64,000 bases of DNA from Hysterangium stoloniferum. Taxonomy: Eukaryota; Basidiomycota; Agaricomycetes; Hysterangiales; Hysterangiaceae. Shown in pieces: positions 1 to 13,100 of this stretch (within the stretch, counting starts at the first letter, position 1; each line of letters begins with the position of its first letter). The stretch covers positions 868,001 through 932,000 of the forward strand of contig WHVD01000005.1 in the NCBI GenBank assembly GCA_015178975.1, written 5' to 3'. Made by a program: the position numbers and the translations under genes. The notes beneath the pieces were generated by a model. The model made no database searches. It worked only from the letters and a program-made list of their open reading frames with translations, and was not told the origin of the DNA.

Positions 1-295
1 TTTTTAGGTAGAATTCTTCTTAAAGGAGACTGTATCACTCTGATTCAACACGTTGTCTAAATGTTGTGATTTCATGTACAGTGACGATGCTTTGTCTATA
101 ACATAATAAAAGGCGCTAAATTGCAATAGGCAAACTTATATTATCTGTAATGTTTCGTTTGCAAGAAGCTATGAATTATCCTATTGGGTCACCTGCCCTG
201 CTCTTCTATCACTGCCCGTAATCCTCCCAATCGAGCTTTCATCTTAGGACTGAGCGCGTAGTATGTTAGCAGCTCAATCATCAGTACTGCTGTCT
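1..295. other. Flank downstream of the ABCD transporter; no gene seen
   Basis: AT-rich sequence beyond the stop codon of the minus-strand transporter. I see no convincing coding exon on either strand. It probably holds the 3' UTR and terminator of that gene. Confidence 0.5.
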
Positions 296-3287
296 CTAAA
301 TAACGCACACATCAAGTAGTTTAGTTTCCAAAGCTTGCTTCTCCTCCTGCAATGCCAGTCGCTTCTCCGGGTCAAGTTTAGTGCTGCAGCATGAAGTCTT
401 AGATACTTTCCTATTAAGCAAAAAAAATGGACACACAAGACATAACCCCCTGTTATAATCAAATCGAATGAGTTAATAAGCTCACAAGCACATAATATAT
501 ATATATATATACCTAGACCATCATACTGTAAGATATGGGAATGATACTGCCACAAGGATGGCCTGTGAGATACAGTCAGGAGTGTTATCCCCAATTCAGT
601 GGCATGCTCCATCATCCTCATCTCAAGCTCTTGAGGGACGTGGGATGTTGCCTCGTCCAATACAGCGTACTAGAAATAGTTGAACAACTATTAGGTAAGA
701 TGCCGAGGATAGTCACCTTTGGGTTGTGATAGAACAGACGCGCCCAAGCAATTTTCTGCTTGTCGCCTCCGCTCAAAGCGTCACGCCAATCACGGGCTAC
801 ATCCCATCCTCCTTCTCGTTCAACGATGTGATCCATCTCAACGATGGCAAGAATTGACAATAGATCCTCATCGGCGACTCCGCCTAATACCAGACTGAAA
901 CTTCATATTATTGGGGGAAATTAGAGAAACTTACGATGGATCATTTCTGTTTTCGAATGAGGATAGATGACTTGATCTCGCAAAGTTCCCAGGCATAAAT
1001 ATGGTCGTTGGGGGATGAGAATAAATTCTGAAGCAGCTGGCTTCCGAACAATACCGCCTTAGAGGAAGTCAGATACAACGGCCATGTAACATGTTCCATT
1101 TTCCTGACCATATACAGGCCATAATCCACCCAGTATTCGAAAGAGGGAAGATTTGCCACATCCTGCCCCGGTAAAAGTCAGCGAAAATATGTTAACCGAA
1201 AATATAAAATACCATTAGGTCCAATGATCAGAAGGTGTTGCTTAAGCTGTTATCAATATCAAGAAAGGATACAATGGCCGGAGATACTCACTCCAGGTCG
1301 GATATGGAATGATAAACGGGGAACGAGGACGTCGCCATTGGGGGTTATGATTGGAACATCCTCAAATTGAATGTCATCTGATTCTATGACTTGTCCTCGG
1401 TTCTTAAGCACTGCGTGCAGCGGAGGTATTTACAATCGCCGATATGTCGATAAGAAGATCTAACGGTAAACTCACATTCAACATTTTCAGAGCTCGTTAC
1501 CACCAGAGCTTTATCAAATTTGCCTTGACGAACATCCGTCATCGTCTCAAAAAGGAGCGATACTCGGGATGTGTAACCGGCCAACTCGGACAGCTCTTCA
1601 ACCTCGTGAGTGGCTGAACTTCACAAATGTTAACGAGCGGCAAACCTTTGTATGAGTACATGACTCTGCCAACAGCGTCTGACGATGAAAGCAAGAGTCG
1701 GCGATTAGTGACGAATCCTGGACATCATACGGAGTTAACGCAATTAGACAAGGACACATAGCACACATAGCAATAAACCTTCTGTGCGTCCGCCAAGGTC
1801 TGATGACACAGTTCCGGGTACCTTAAAAAAGACAGGTATAGCACATATGCACAGCTGTTTGGGACTGAGGAATCATTAATATGAGATGCGTCATATCGAG
1901 ACGCACACCGAAGCTACCCCATAACCACCTATAAAAAAATTTTCCGCGTATGTGAACTCTCATAGATTGTTATATAAGTATATACTGACTTTATTATACC
2001 CTCTTCAGCGACACCATGCCATAAACGCATCCGCAGAACGCGGTTGGCGTGTTTAATCAATCCGAAATAGTCACGATCGATTAACATACGCTCCGTATCC
2101 TCTCCCCCAAAGAATGCGACTTCCTCAGCTGACTCCATTAGCCTTGAGTGGGAATGACGGAGAGCTCCTGACAAGGCTGCCTCCTGGGCGGTATATGCGC
2201 CGAAAGGCGGTGTGATAGCTCGCACTGTCGGCATCAATATCACTGTGCTCAAGATATTTGACTAACCACGTACGCAATGCAGCAGAACCTTGAATCAGGA
2301 CAGTTAACAGGACCAGGCCTTCCGCTCCGACATTCTGAGAAAGCTGATAATTATACAAAATAACATCCAGAATAGGCTTAGCCAGGTTGGCGTATATAGC
2401 AGCCAGATGATTGGAAAATCGTTGAATATCGACAGTCATCATTCTTGTATAAAGATTAGAACGGAGGACATAGCTAGCTGTAGACTGACATACTGGTCTG
2501 GATTCTTGATTCTATCGTCCAGATTCGCTACATAGATTCTTATAAACGACATCCTAAGATTATAACGCATACACATACATATCTTATAATAAACTTTTTC
2601 CTGGTCCCCATCATCCCCAAGGTACTGTCTCATGAGCTCTTTTGTAAGACGGGTCCTATAAGCAATGGATAGCTTGTTCTGAATATAGCTCAACCAGCTA
2701 TTCGTAGCAGTGGCGGGAATGGCAACCAAAAGCCAGCGAAAGATGTTCCAAAGGAAAGCAGAAGGTTGGGCTCGTACTAATGATGCTACGATTCTGATAT
2801 TTCATAAGCCACAGAATCTCTAACAGTGTCAAATCGCTCACTTTCCATCCAATGCGGCAACATATAGCGATATGACGGTCCGAAATACCAGTAGACTCGA
2901 GTGCATGGCCAGTAGCAGGGCCTCTTTAGACCTTAGGCTGGGGATTATGATACGTAAGATTCTGGACAATCGTGAGTAGAAGACTGCATCGACCTGCAAT
3001 AATTAGCTGTGATAGTTCTGAAGCGTTTTCAAACCACTAACTGCGACTTTGGGTTGCTTTCCTAACGTCGCAGGGGTGCTTGATTTGTCCTTTCCTTTGC
3101 CACTCCTAGATATTTGAGACGAGGAACCCGAACTAAGACCCTGGTAGCATGACGAAATAAAATAAAGAAAGAATACAGCGTGTAAGCCTCTTTGGACAAG
3201 TGGTCTATACTTCAAATATAATGCAGCATAGTCCTGCAGCAGATGTGAAGTCGGACGTCGCAAGGTAGAGAAAGTAGCCATTAACAA
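296..3287 (-). CDS. Peroxisomal ABC half-transporter, ABCD (ALD/PMP70; Pxa1/Pxa2-like)
   Basis: An ABCD half-transporter that probably imports long-chain acyl-CoA or fatty acid into peroxisomes as a dimer. The start is the Met at 3287 (or the second Met at 3281), opening [20 protein letters not shown]. The transmembrane part is spread over several exons and carries family-typical stretches such as [13 protein letters not shown] (about 2510) and [14 protein letters not shown] (about 2090-2140). The ATP-binding domain has the Walker A IIGPNGCGKSS, split by an intron (about 1160-1215), then [16 protein letters not shown] (about 970), signature [15 protein letters not shown] (about 740-780), Walker [11 protein letters not shown] and switch TVSHRP. 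The stop is at 296-298. The frame stays open once GT-AG introns of about 50 nt are removed; one removes an in-frame TAA near 1060. An (AT)n tract lies in the last intron. Family assignment is strong; Pxa1 versus Pxa2 cannot be decided. Confidence 0.88.
495..511. repeat. (AT)n microsatellite
   Basis: Uninterrupted AT dinucleotide run of about 17 bp inside the last intron of the ABCD transporter gene. Confidence 0.9.
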
Positions 3288-4335
3288 CTTAAGCCAGCAT
3301 CAGTAGTCCGCACGTGATTATCAGAATTTAATGAGCCACATGTATTTTTTGAGAGGACCTTGGATGGATACGCCAGACTAGGACAAATACAAAGGAAACA
3401 AGGGTGGGAGAGGTGGGAAGACAAAACACAAGTAATAAATACTGTACTGAAGCATCCAGGTTAGTAGACTTAACGGCTCACTCTACTGTCTAAGACACCT
3501 AACATGTGTTTGCACAACCATGGGTGCAAGTTACAGTGGACTCTGCAGTACCCTAAGGTGGTTGGCACACTCAGGCCGGAGGTGTGCTCTGAATATTATC
3601 CATCAACGTCTCGCCAGCTGATCCAAAACTAATTAGACCCATGTAAAAAAAAAATTCTAAACAGAGATTATTGAAAAAAAACGGAAATAATTCTACTTAT
3701 AGTACAGCGTCTGTGAGGAGCAAACAAATTGACTGCTTAGGACAATGATATCTAGGACCATGTTATTGAGTCAAAGGTCATATTACTCCTTGTAGCCAGC
3801 CACCATGCCTTTATCTCAGGATTTCTCTGCAATACATTAGATGCGCCATACCGCGTAAAGTATCTAGTTGTTGCTATTCATAATTCGCCTGACACATTGC
3901 TTCAAGTTGTTTCATTCGTCCAGCACTGTATGTCCAGTTCGCTATCAAGCAGTCAGTACTAGACTTTCGCCAGATTGGCTACGTCGATCTACCGGCTTCT
4001 CACCCAGCAGTAAGGATGCGAGAATCATTCAATTACAGCGGGAGAGGGAGACAAGCCTAGGGACACGCATATCGAGACTAATTAATATTGCTGCTGATCC
4101 AGTCCCCCCGAAGGTGTGTCACAGAAAACCGGAGGAGATAAGTGAAAAGTCACATAGAAACATAGTAACATAGAAACAAGGCGGTGAAGCTCCCAGAGCG
4201 GCAGACCCAGGATGGGCACCAGGACTCTCATCGCAAAAAGACTAAGACAGTAAGTGGTTGTACGTTTCCAAGAAATGAGATAAGAGACAAAGTGACATCC
4301 TGTTTGCTTGCAGTATCTAGGAAGGCAGACGCGAA
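3288..4335. other. Intergenic region, about 1 kb
   Basis: Lies between the start of the ABCD transporter and the stop of the RRM protein, both on minus. It should hold the transporter promoter and the 3' UTR of the RRM gene. A plus-strand open stretch of 101 codons at 3868-4173 has no recognisable domain and I do not call it. A-rich runs occur near 3650-3690. Nothing else stands out. Confidence 0.5.
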
Positions 4336-6247
4336 TCAAGGTCTCCGGATGTAAGAAGGAGCATCTCCAGAGTCCCGCCCGGGGCGGGGAGGATAGTCCC
4401 TGTCACGAGGGCCGCCTCCTGCATAAGAGCCTCGCCCTTGCGCAGGCGGAATAGGATAGCCTCCAGCGAAGTTACCGGATGGGGGATAGGGTGGATTACC
4501 CGAATAGGATATCGGAGGCGCAGCTGTGGGTGGATACGGCGGACCAGGTCTGCCAATGGGACTCTGCGAGCGACGCCTGGAAACACATTGAGATTATGAA
4601 GAGATGATATGGATTTGCTACCCTTACCGATATCTTCCACTATCAACGACTCCTCGTGAGTCGGGATAACGCGAAGGTGGAGGCGAGGTAGGACGACCGC
4701 GGTACTCAGGAGGCGGGTAGTCCCTAAAACCGCACGTAATGCATTGTAAATAAATAGCTTTATAAAGACAAGAGGAGACAACCTTGGTGGATGGGGCTTG
4801 TCATAATCATCTCGTGCTCGTGGGGGAGTCCTCGGCCTTCCACCTGGTGGCGGATAAGGCGGGTATCGATCATTGGGAGGAGGCCTCTTGTCATAGCCAC
4901 GAGAGTCATATACGTCTCTTGAAGGAGGTGGTGCATATGCAGGACGAGAAGGATAATCAGCGTCAGGGTAATAACCGGGACGTGACTCGTAACGAGATTG
5001 TGCAGTGGAAGGACCTCTGAAATCGCGCCGATAGTCATCTACATCACGACTTTGACGGGGCGGTGGGGGATGTCCGGTAGGGTAATCACGATGTTCTCTT
5101 GGTGGGGAAGCGGGTCGATAATCCCTGGGTCGGTAGTCGCGAGGTTCCCGAGCTGCCGGTGGCGGTGGCGGCGGCGGATAATCAAACCCGTAACGCGAAT
5201 CCCTGGTTGAAGCGTGGCGGTAGTCATCACGATAGGGCGAATAAGCTCTAGATGATGCGGGTGGCGGAGGGTCGCGTGGTGGATGCACACGATCCAAGAG
5301 CGTGGGCTCAGACTTGCGATGTCCACTTGTATATTGGTCAGGCTTCGGTGATAAAAGGATAATATACAACTCACAGAGTGACAACATGGTTTGGACACTC
5401 CCTGTAAAAAATTATAGTTATAAAACTATGCTTTCACGGCTTGTCTTTCAATGTTACCTAGCCCAGTGCCCCATCTGCCCGCATTTAAAGCATGCTCCAG
5501 GCTCACCCGCGAACTTGGCCGTTCGTCCGCCACCGTGTGACAATTCAACACGAATTTTGTTGCCCATAAAGTACCCTTCGTTATACTTGGCAACGCTTTC
5601 TTCTGCTGCATCACGGTCGACGAACTCCTATAAGAGCGTCATGGAACTGCTTAACAGTGACGAAAAATCTACCCACCACAAATCCAAACCCAACCCTATA
5701 ATAGTTTTTAAGTTAAAATTCATGACACGAAATTTGCAGTGGATTTTAAACATACTTCAATTCAATCGACGCAATCCGTCCGATTTTTCCAAAACAACTT
5801 TGTAGATCTTCTTGTCGTGTATGTTCAGGCAACCCGCCTACATAAACCTTATTTGGCTGAAATACCAGTAAGAAGATCCAATAAGCCTAAGTCCCAAAGA
5901 GAGAAACCAATAGAAGGCAAATGACTGATAAGCACCTTGATTTGTTTTTCACGGTAAATCGTTCCTGGCTTCGCTCCAGGAACACCAAGATCCGGCCCTC
6001 CTGCAGTCTTGGATGGTAAGAGAGGTCCAGACTCATCCATCTCGGGTGGTGCGGTCCCGTTTTCACCGTTTTCATGGTGGGGAGCAGAGTCCTGATGAGA
6101 ACCCGATTCGTGGTGAACAGCAGATTCATGAGGAGCCCCATGATGAGGGTTATTGGATTCACTATTAGAAGCATCCATATTCCAGTCCTGGGTACTGGGT
6201 TCTTCAATCTTCAGAGACCGAGGAGAGGACATGATGGTTGAGGTCAA
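4336..6247 (-). CDS. SR-like RNA-binding protein: RRM, CCHC zinc knuckle, Pro/Arg/Tyr-rich tail
   Basis: Probable pre-mRNA splicing or RNA-export factor of the RRM plus zinc-knuckle type (SRSF7/RSZ-like layout). The N terminus (Met at 6247 or 6232) is a His/Glu/Ser-rich acidic leader of about 110 residues. The RRM follows: RNP2 is KVYVGGLPEHTR (about 5820-5850) and RNP1 is KVGFGFVEF, whose core GFGFV comes from a 19-nt exon at 5677-5695. Next is FMGNKIRVELSHGGG and a zinc knuckle ACFKCGQMGHWARECPNH, whose last Cys lies across an intron. The long C-terminal region is rich in P, R, Y, D and S (RDYRPRDYRPASPPREHRDY and similar), more a prolonged RDY/PPP repeat than a true RS domain, and ends GDAPSYIRRP at 4336. 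The domain calls are firm; the role in splicing is inferred from them. Confidence 0.85.
5677..5695 (-). other. 19-nt microexon encoding RNP1 of the RRM
   Basis: Flanked by an upstream intron ending in ATAG and a downstream donor GTGGGTAG. Only inclusion of these 19 nt joins IASIELK to EFVDRDAAE in frame and supplies the RNP1 core GFGFV. Without it the RRM would lose its main RNA-contact strand. Confidence 0.8.
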
Positions 6248-6385
6248 GTTTTAAAGTTCAGGGGTAGACGCCAACTATGAATCAAATTCAATTACATAAT
6301 CCAACTGTACTTTAAATATAAGAGGAAGAAAAGTGTTTGAGGATATTGTCCCAGCATAATGAAACAAAATAATACACAGTCGGTA

Positions 6386-8385
6386 TTACGACAATGTCCA
6401 TACCCCACTGATAAATATTACACCCGCCGTTAATGCAATACCCAAAAAACCCTGCACATAGCTGCTGACAGCTGCATTGTTATTGCTTGATGACCCAGAG
6501 CTTGTGGATGTAGGTGTTGCACCTCCACTATCTGATCCAGTACCAGGTGCCTGTGGCGTGAATGTTGCTGCAGCGTTGGATACACAAGAAGTTGCAGCAG
6601 CAGCAGCGGCCGCTGGGGACGGGGGGCTAGCAATTAGGCTCGCATTTCCAGCGAAGTCACATGAAAGAGAATTCCGATTTGTAATATCATAGTAAGCCGA
6701 GAAGACATAATCGAGCTTAGTGACTGTAAGTCGATGTCAATTAAGATCCGATTGGCAATAATCAAACATACTAGGATCACAGTACGATAATGAGCCATAT
6801 TGGCCAGAAGACCCAGAACCGCCAATTGGTGAACAACTTCCGCCTTGCTGTCCGAACAACGAGCAAGCAATATCGATCAGCTGACCGACGATAACAGCTT
6901 CCCCCGGGTTATCTGTCTCCCTAAACGTGCAACTGAAGGAATTTTGGGCAAGACACTGACAAACAGATTCATTCGGCGTTGGCGGAAGTGACGTCGAAGC
7001 TAGAAATGTAGCGTCTGGTGGGGCGCAAGCGGGGAATTGATCTTGCCCAGCATTGTCCCGAGTTGGACTGTCAACCAATGTAACATTATTGTACTGCGCC
7101 TGTAAACGATTATAGTCATCCAAAAGCACAACGGTGGAATTGTCCTGTGATAATGTGACCATCCCGAATCCACCATCCGCTGGGAAGTAAGAAAAAGCCA
7201 TTCCACCTGACCAAATTGGATTCATTTGCGAACCAAAGAGCGCTTGGACCTCTGTCCACAGCCGCGGAGGAGACGTGGCACAGCCGAATTCGCTAAAGTA
7301 CACCGGTAAGGTGTAGTTTACGAAGTCGGCATTGGTACCAGCATAAGCACTTTGAAAATCAGAATCACCACACCACTCGCTATATGTCATTTACGTCAAT
7401 ACTCAATTCATAGATAGAATCATACGCACTAATTATTCAGCCCAAAAAGATCAATTGAAGTGGCGTCCGAATTACATGCGAGATAGTTTGCCAACGGTAT
7501 CTGAAATAGCTTAGATACGAAATATGTTCGATATATAGGAACTTACACGCCACGAATCAGGTCCATCCGTGGATGAATAACCCACTTTATAGGAACGTTT
7601 AATATACGAGTCACAACGAGTTATTGAACATACCTAAAACACTGGAATTTTTCGATCTGAGGTATGCCTTGACGTCTCTCGCCGCTGCTTTGATATAGGG
7701 AGCAGCCGCAGTCGCATTAGGCAGTGTGTCAACTTGAGCTACCACTTCATTGGCAACATTGAAAGCGATGACATTATCATATTTCAAAAATGCATCTATT
7801 GTTTCGATGTATTGATCGAGCAGGGCCACCGTCCACGAAGGGGCCGCACGATTGATGGATCCATTGGCAGGTAGCGAGAGATCAATGCTATCGATTGACA
7901 AAGTCAGATAGATGAAAGGACAACAAGATGTGACTTACATAGTATAAATCCCCGCACTCTCCAAGGCTTGCATGCATGAATCATGATCCAAGGAAGAGTT
8001 TACAGAATAAACTCGGACAGAATTTACACCTAAGGCCGTCAAATGTGACAAGTCTCTTGCACAACCAGAGGAATCGGCAAGCGGATCTAAAGGCAGTCAG
8101 AATCATGTAGTAAGAGGGAAATGCGTCCAATTGCCTATAAAGTCGTTTGGTTCGGGGAAATTATTGTTCGGATCAGTCGCAACAGTACCTACAATGAATT
8201 AGTTGGGTCATGTAAATTCAGAGTATATTCGGAATACCTTGTTGCTGGTATGCTATGCCTTTGAAAGAGAAACGATTGCCATCCTCCGTATAGAGGTATC
8301 TTCCAATACGAGACACCTTTTGAAGAGATTCCACGATTGGCACTAGTAGACCAACTGAAACTGCAACAACTGGTATAAGACGCAT
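6386..8385 (-). CDS. GH72 1,3-beta-glucanosyltransferase (Gas/Gel family), CBM43, GPI-anchored
   Basis: Cell-wall remodelling enzyme that cuts and re-joins beta-1,3-glucan chains at the outer face of the plasma membrane. It starts at 8385 with a signal peptide, MRLIPVVAVSVGLLVPIVES, followed by YTEDGNRFSFKGIAYQQ. GH72 features are NVANEV (acid/base Glu, about 7750) and PVYFSEFGCATSPPR (nucleophile Glu, about 7270-7300), then WSGGMAFSYF. A Cys-rich CBM43/X8 module follows (CQCLAQNSFSCTF, CSLFGQQGGSC, YCDPSMFDYC; about 6760-6960). The end is a Ser/Ala-rich linker and a hydrophobic tail, GFLGIALTAGVIFISGVW, stop at 6386, consistent with a GPI signal. Several short introns lie in the 5' half. The family call is very secure; the paralog number is not known. 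Confidence 0.93.
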
Positions 8386-8747
8386 CAAAGAAAGCTCAAT
8401 CGACAGGAGACCGAGAGTGGGTCAAGGGACACGAGGGAAAGTACCCAAGGTTCTATGATGTATGCCACTGTTACTTTGACCACTTCACGTTATTGACTGC
8501 TTATGTAACTGAGTGATGTTCGAGTAATATTTTGCAAATGTAATATGTTCGTTAAATTTATGTTGCTTTGAATGGCTACAGGTTCTAACTAAGTGATACC
8601 TTCGCAACAGTAATGTCAGATCATTCATGCATATTGTGCTGCCCTCAATGACCGCACCGGGCGAATCATCCATCTATATGCTGTGAGGGCAGCCTGTGAA
8701 AACCGTGGAGTACGCATTGCAGCTTTGGCCCACGTTACCAGCATGCA
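8386..8747. promoter_or_regulatory. Intergenic, GH72 promoter region
   Basis: 362 bp between the start of the GH72 gene and the stop of the SUR7-like gene, both on minus. It must hold the GH72 promoter. I see no distinct motif or coding signal. Confidence 0.4.
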
Positions 8748-9911
8748 TCATGCCTTAAAACGAGTGCGATATGTATGGCAACTAAAAACGTAGAAAAGGT
8801 AAATGAAACGGCTAGGTGGCAGAACAAGATACCATACCTCACAAAGTACGGCAGAAGCGAAAGGCTGAGGGTGGCAGACGATGCCCACAGTAGCCACAGG
8901 CCAGATCCGAAAGATACTTCTATACCCAGAGGTGCCCCGGATTCGACCTTGAATAGGGAAGTCCCATTTAATATTGCCACTACATGTCACATTTAGAATA
9001 TGTAAAACTTACAGTAAAATGGTTAATAGTCCGTACTTGGCGGATAATCGCTGTCCAAATGGCAGCACCGACAAGCAGGAAAGTAGCTGCCAAAGTTGCA
9101 AACACCGAGGCAGCAATAAAAGTGAGAGTTGATTGGGGAATCCCGCTATTTAGTCATCTCATTAGCATGTATGATGTATCACTGAGCGTAAACTCGCCTG
9201 ATCAAAGCAAGAAAAACACAAATAGTTCCCACAAAAATGAGATAAAAAGCTGCCCTCGATGAAGTGGCCAAAAAAGGACTATTGCTAAAAGTCGTATTTG
9301 GTCTGGATATCAAAAATCGCGTCACAACGCTATACTTGCTCGGCGTATCCGCCAAAATAGAATCAAAGGGGACAAATTTGTTTGCAAAGGTACTGTTTGC
9401 ACACGTCCCATGCGATGAGTCCACATAAGCGCAGTGCGAATAAAAACCCCAAGAGTAAACCTGGCGCAGACCATTCTGCGCTTGTAATGGAACTGACGCA
9501 TTGTTGTTGTATAAGCCAGGTGTAGGGTCACCTGTAGCACTTTCTAGACCATTGCTAAGGGTACAACAATTGGAATGGTATATGTCTGCAAAGTGGGAGA
9601 ATTACCCGTAAGCTTCCATGTTGACAGAAACCTGCATAAAGGTTAATGTCTGTGTTTGGTGTGAGGGTACTGCAACTTAGGTGATATGCGTACCATGGCA
9701 ATCCCGCGAGGTACTGTAGAAACATTTATTTGTCCTATCTTCATGAATCTAAGTACTTCCAGTATAATATTTTCAAAACTGCGACTTACATGCGTGAATA
9801 TGAGGAGAATGAGAGCAATGAAGCTAATAAAATTTAACGACTAGGTTATTTCACGCGTGATTTGAGACGTACGTTAGAACAGTAGCTCCTCGGATGCAAG
9901 TCTCGCCTTTC
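8748..9911 (-). CDS. SUR7/PalI-family four-TM plasma-membrane protein
   Basis: Claudin-like tetraspan membrane protein of the SUR7/PalI family (eisosome or cortical patch organisation, or ambient pH signalling). It starts at 9911: MKGETCIRGATVLT, then after a short intron FIALILLIFTH (TM1). The long extracellular loop has GLRQVYSWGFYSHCAYV and an SSHGTCANSTF cysteine-bearing segment typical of the family. TM2 is AFYLIFVGTICVFLALI, TM3 TFIAASVFATLAATFLLVGA, and TM4 WLLWASSATLSLSLLPYFV after FKVESGAPLGIEVSFGSG, which fits the 'GxxFGxG' region before TM4 in this family. The C terminus is short, SCHTYRTRFKA, stop at 8748. At least six introns. The family call is good; SUR7 versus PalI function is open. 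Confidence 0.82.
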
Positions 9912-10185
9912 ATAATAGATAGAGGGTATCGTGGTATCGAGAATATGGAGCTGGAACAAGACGCCTCAAGGCGACGAAACGCGCTCGAGTGTATTTGGCC
10001 CAGAATGGAATGCCCATTTTAGGTTCCACCGCTTACAACTGCGCTGCTCCTTTGAGATACACATACGCGGCTCTTTGGCTGCCCCTTGGTCATTTACACG
10101 GAAACGTCTACATTTCTATGTACACGTCTGGAAGGAAATACTACTTCGCTAAATCGTTGTAGATTATTAACCTAGTTCGACCATC
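9912..10185. promoter_or_regulatory. Divergent promoter, SUR7-like (-) / ATG26 (+)
   Basis: 274 bp between two divergent start codons, so it should drive both genes. I see no clear TATA box. Confidence 0.45.
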
Positions 10186-13100
10186 ATGTCTCAACCACCA
10201 AACACTCCTCAACGGCCAATGAATCCTATCCCTGGAACGACTATAGATACTTCACCAAGCTCACTTGGTCTTTCAAAGACAAACGATGCCATATTAGATG
10301 AAAGTGACAACCTTTCTGTATCATTAACTCGTTCTCCATCGGGTAGTTTTGTGAAGCGTACTATGGAGAGATTCTCCCGAAGTAGTCCTCGCAGTCGCAC
10401 TCCCAAAGCTGAAGATCAGAAGGTTTCTAGTCACAAGCGACTTTTCAGTTTGAGCAAACGGAGCAGGGATGAACAGACCATAGAGGTTGATGTTAGTGGT
10501 GAGCGTTGTTTCATAGTGTCAAGAACGAACGTACAACCTGATTTCCAGAATCTAAACTTGCGTCGTCTTCAAGGATTCACAATGATCCTAATACTGTTGA
10601 TGTGCCTCACATTTTATCAGCATCCCAAGACTCACCCTTCATACGCCCGCCATCTCCAGAAGAAGTATCATTAAGCCGCCCCAGAATAATGAACTTCAGA
10701 GGAACCGGTTCTGTAAGTTATCAGTCTTTGCATGTCTCCAATCAAAGAATATCTGACAATTTTTGAAAAGATGCGTGCAGGGACACAGACGCTCATACAA
10801 GTTCTTCAGGCCATGCCATGGACAGAAGAGGCAGAGCAAGACGAAGCAGAGGATTCTTCTGGCCCCGAGGCTGAGCATACTGATACCGATGATGAAGGTT
10901 GGTTAATTTGTGTTCTCCATACTTTTATCTAGAATCACGAGATTTAGGTCCGGTGCTCGCTTCTTCGATACATGCCCTATATCGACCTATTGCGAATAGT
11001 CGACGCGACACCCCATTCCTCACCCAAAGACAAGATCAAGATGCGGATTATTTTGACTATGTTGCTTCGACAACTGAACCGGAGACTATGCCTGAGGAAA
11101 CCACCGGTGATTTTGAGATAGACCATTCCCAGATCGCTGGTTCGAACGGTAAGGGGTCATCACGTTCTCTTGTTTCAACGCCCGTGGCACACAGTCAACG
11201 GGGCCCGATGCTGCGTGCCGGAAGCATGGCTACAGTGAGACTACAACGTAGGGCGAAGTTGGCATCAAAACTTCGAGAGATATTTGAATTAGACGACATT
11301 CAAGAAGTAGTGGCGGGTCAGTCTTGTCTGAACTTTCTGGCTAATTTATCATACTTACTTGGTTTTCTGGGCAGAGATGCCATGTTGGCTGCTTCGATCA
11401 GTTCGTAAGCATTGCTTTAAACTCTAGACTGTTTTGTACCATAATTATGATTTGTCGACAGTCTTGCAAGGGTATCTATACCTCACCAATTCACATTTAT
11501 GCTTTTTTGCGCATATCCCATCCCGAGAGGTATAAAAGCATTTCTTTGGCTGATACTTGTATTTCATTTGTGTCAACGCACAGGACCAAATATTGAAGTC
11601 GGGATCTCTTCAGAAGAAAGCACGCACAAAGCGATGGTCGAAATACTGGTTTGTCCTGAAAAACGATGTTTTATCCTGGTATAGTTCGTCCTCTGTTAGT
11701 ATTCAGGTCGTGTCTTGGTATTGTTTTATCTGACAAAGTTGCAATTTAGGATCCGTATTTCCCTCGTGGCGTCATTGACCTGCGCTATGCTGTTTCTTGT
11801 GAGGCGTTGGGCGAAAAGGCGTTCAAGTTAAGAACCAACGATAAGTCTGTTACTTTATCCGCCGATTCAGTACCGAGTAGAGAAGAGTGGATGAAGGCAA
11901 TCCGTAAAGTAATGCTTATCTGAACTCTCTGTATCCCCGTTGGCGCTGATCAGCTTTTTGCAGCTCATTTTCAAGGCCCAAAATATGGGCGAAAGCGTAA
12001 AAATTGCTATTCCGTATTCTCTCATCGTAGATGTCGACAAATCCTCGGCAATGGACTTTAGCGAGACTCTGGAAATCAAAGTTATCGATAAAGGAACTGC
12101 ATACCATGTAGATTCATATTTCTTTGCCTATTTCCGAGATCTGATGCAGGCACTGGAACAAATCCGAGAGCTTGTAAGGTCTTACAAACAATCGCCATTC
12201 GAAGCCAGCCCATTTGAAGTGAAAGACACCACTTCTTCACGGGTCACAAATTTGTCGATTCCCGATCAGCCACCTACTCTAGGCTCGGATAAGTCGACAA
12301 CAGCAACAGGCTCCAACTTCTTTTCCTCTTTTCTAAGACCATTTTCTATTGGTTCTGGGATAGTCACAGACCGTTCAGAGCCCACGGTACCAGATGAACG
12401 CCGTGATCCCAACCCTCTAGAACTACCGACAACCCAGGATACCTCAACTTCATCTCACTCTACATTATCTGGACGGCCGTCGCCTTTTCCCGCTGTTCCG
12501 TCCGAAGGAGCCTCCCCTTCTAAGAAATTAGTATCATCGTCGCCGAAAGTGGCTGCTGATCTTCTCAGTCAGTCACAAACTTCTAGCGTGTGTACAGACC
12601 ACACCTACCCCCCGCCACCATCTCCTGGACCATCTCCGTTCGGTGAACAGCAAGGATCGTGGACTGTTGCCGTACCATCATGGCTTCGCGCTCCTGGTCG
12701 TCGAGTCTTCAACATTCTATCTTCTGACCGAGTTCGTGAAGTTTATTCCCCAGGGCCAACAGCCTCTTTGTGTGACGCCACACATTTAACCATGGGCTTC
12801 TCAATCATTGAGGCGAAGGAAGCTTCAGACCCAGATGTCATGACTAAATTTCGGACGTCTTTTGCTCTGGATGAGCGTGAAACTTTACTCGGAAGTAAGT
12901 CTCATCGCAACACTACCACTTTTGTTATGTTAATCAAATGGGTGAAGATATTCCTGGATATCTCTTTCGGGCATTGCCCACTTCAGGAAAATTCTATATA
13001 TCTACCTCGTACCTGTGTTTCCGTTCGTCACATCCTTTAACCAAGACAAGGGTTAGCTAATCTTTCCAGCTCTTGATTTTACTTACTGTTGCTAACGAAA

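Noticed and set aside
1040..1085. In-frame TAA in the ABCD transporter, seeming to make it a pseudogene
   Set aside because: A short GTCAGG...TAAG intron removes it and joins LWPVYG to [10 protein letters not shown] exactly as in the family.
3868..4173. Plus-strand open stretch of 101 codons
   Set aside because: No domain, no codon pattern like neighbours and no sensible splice partners; it lies between two minus-strand genes.
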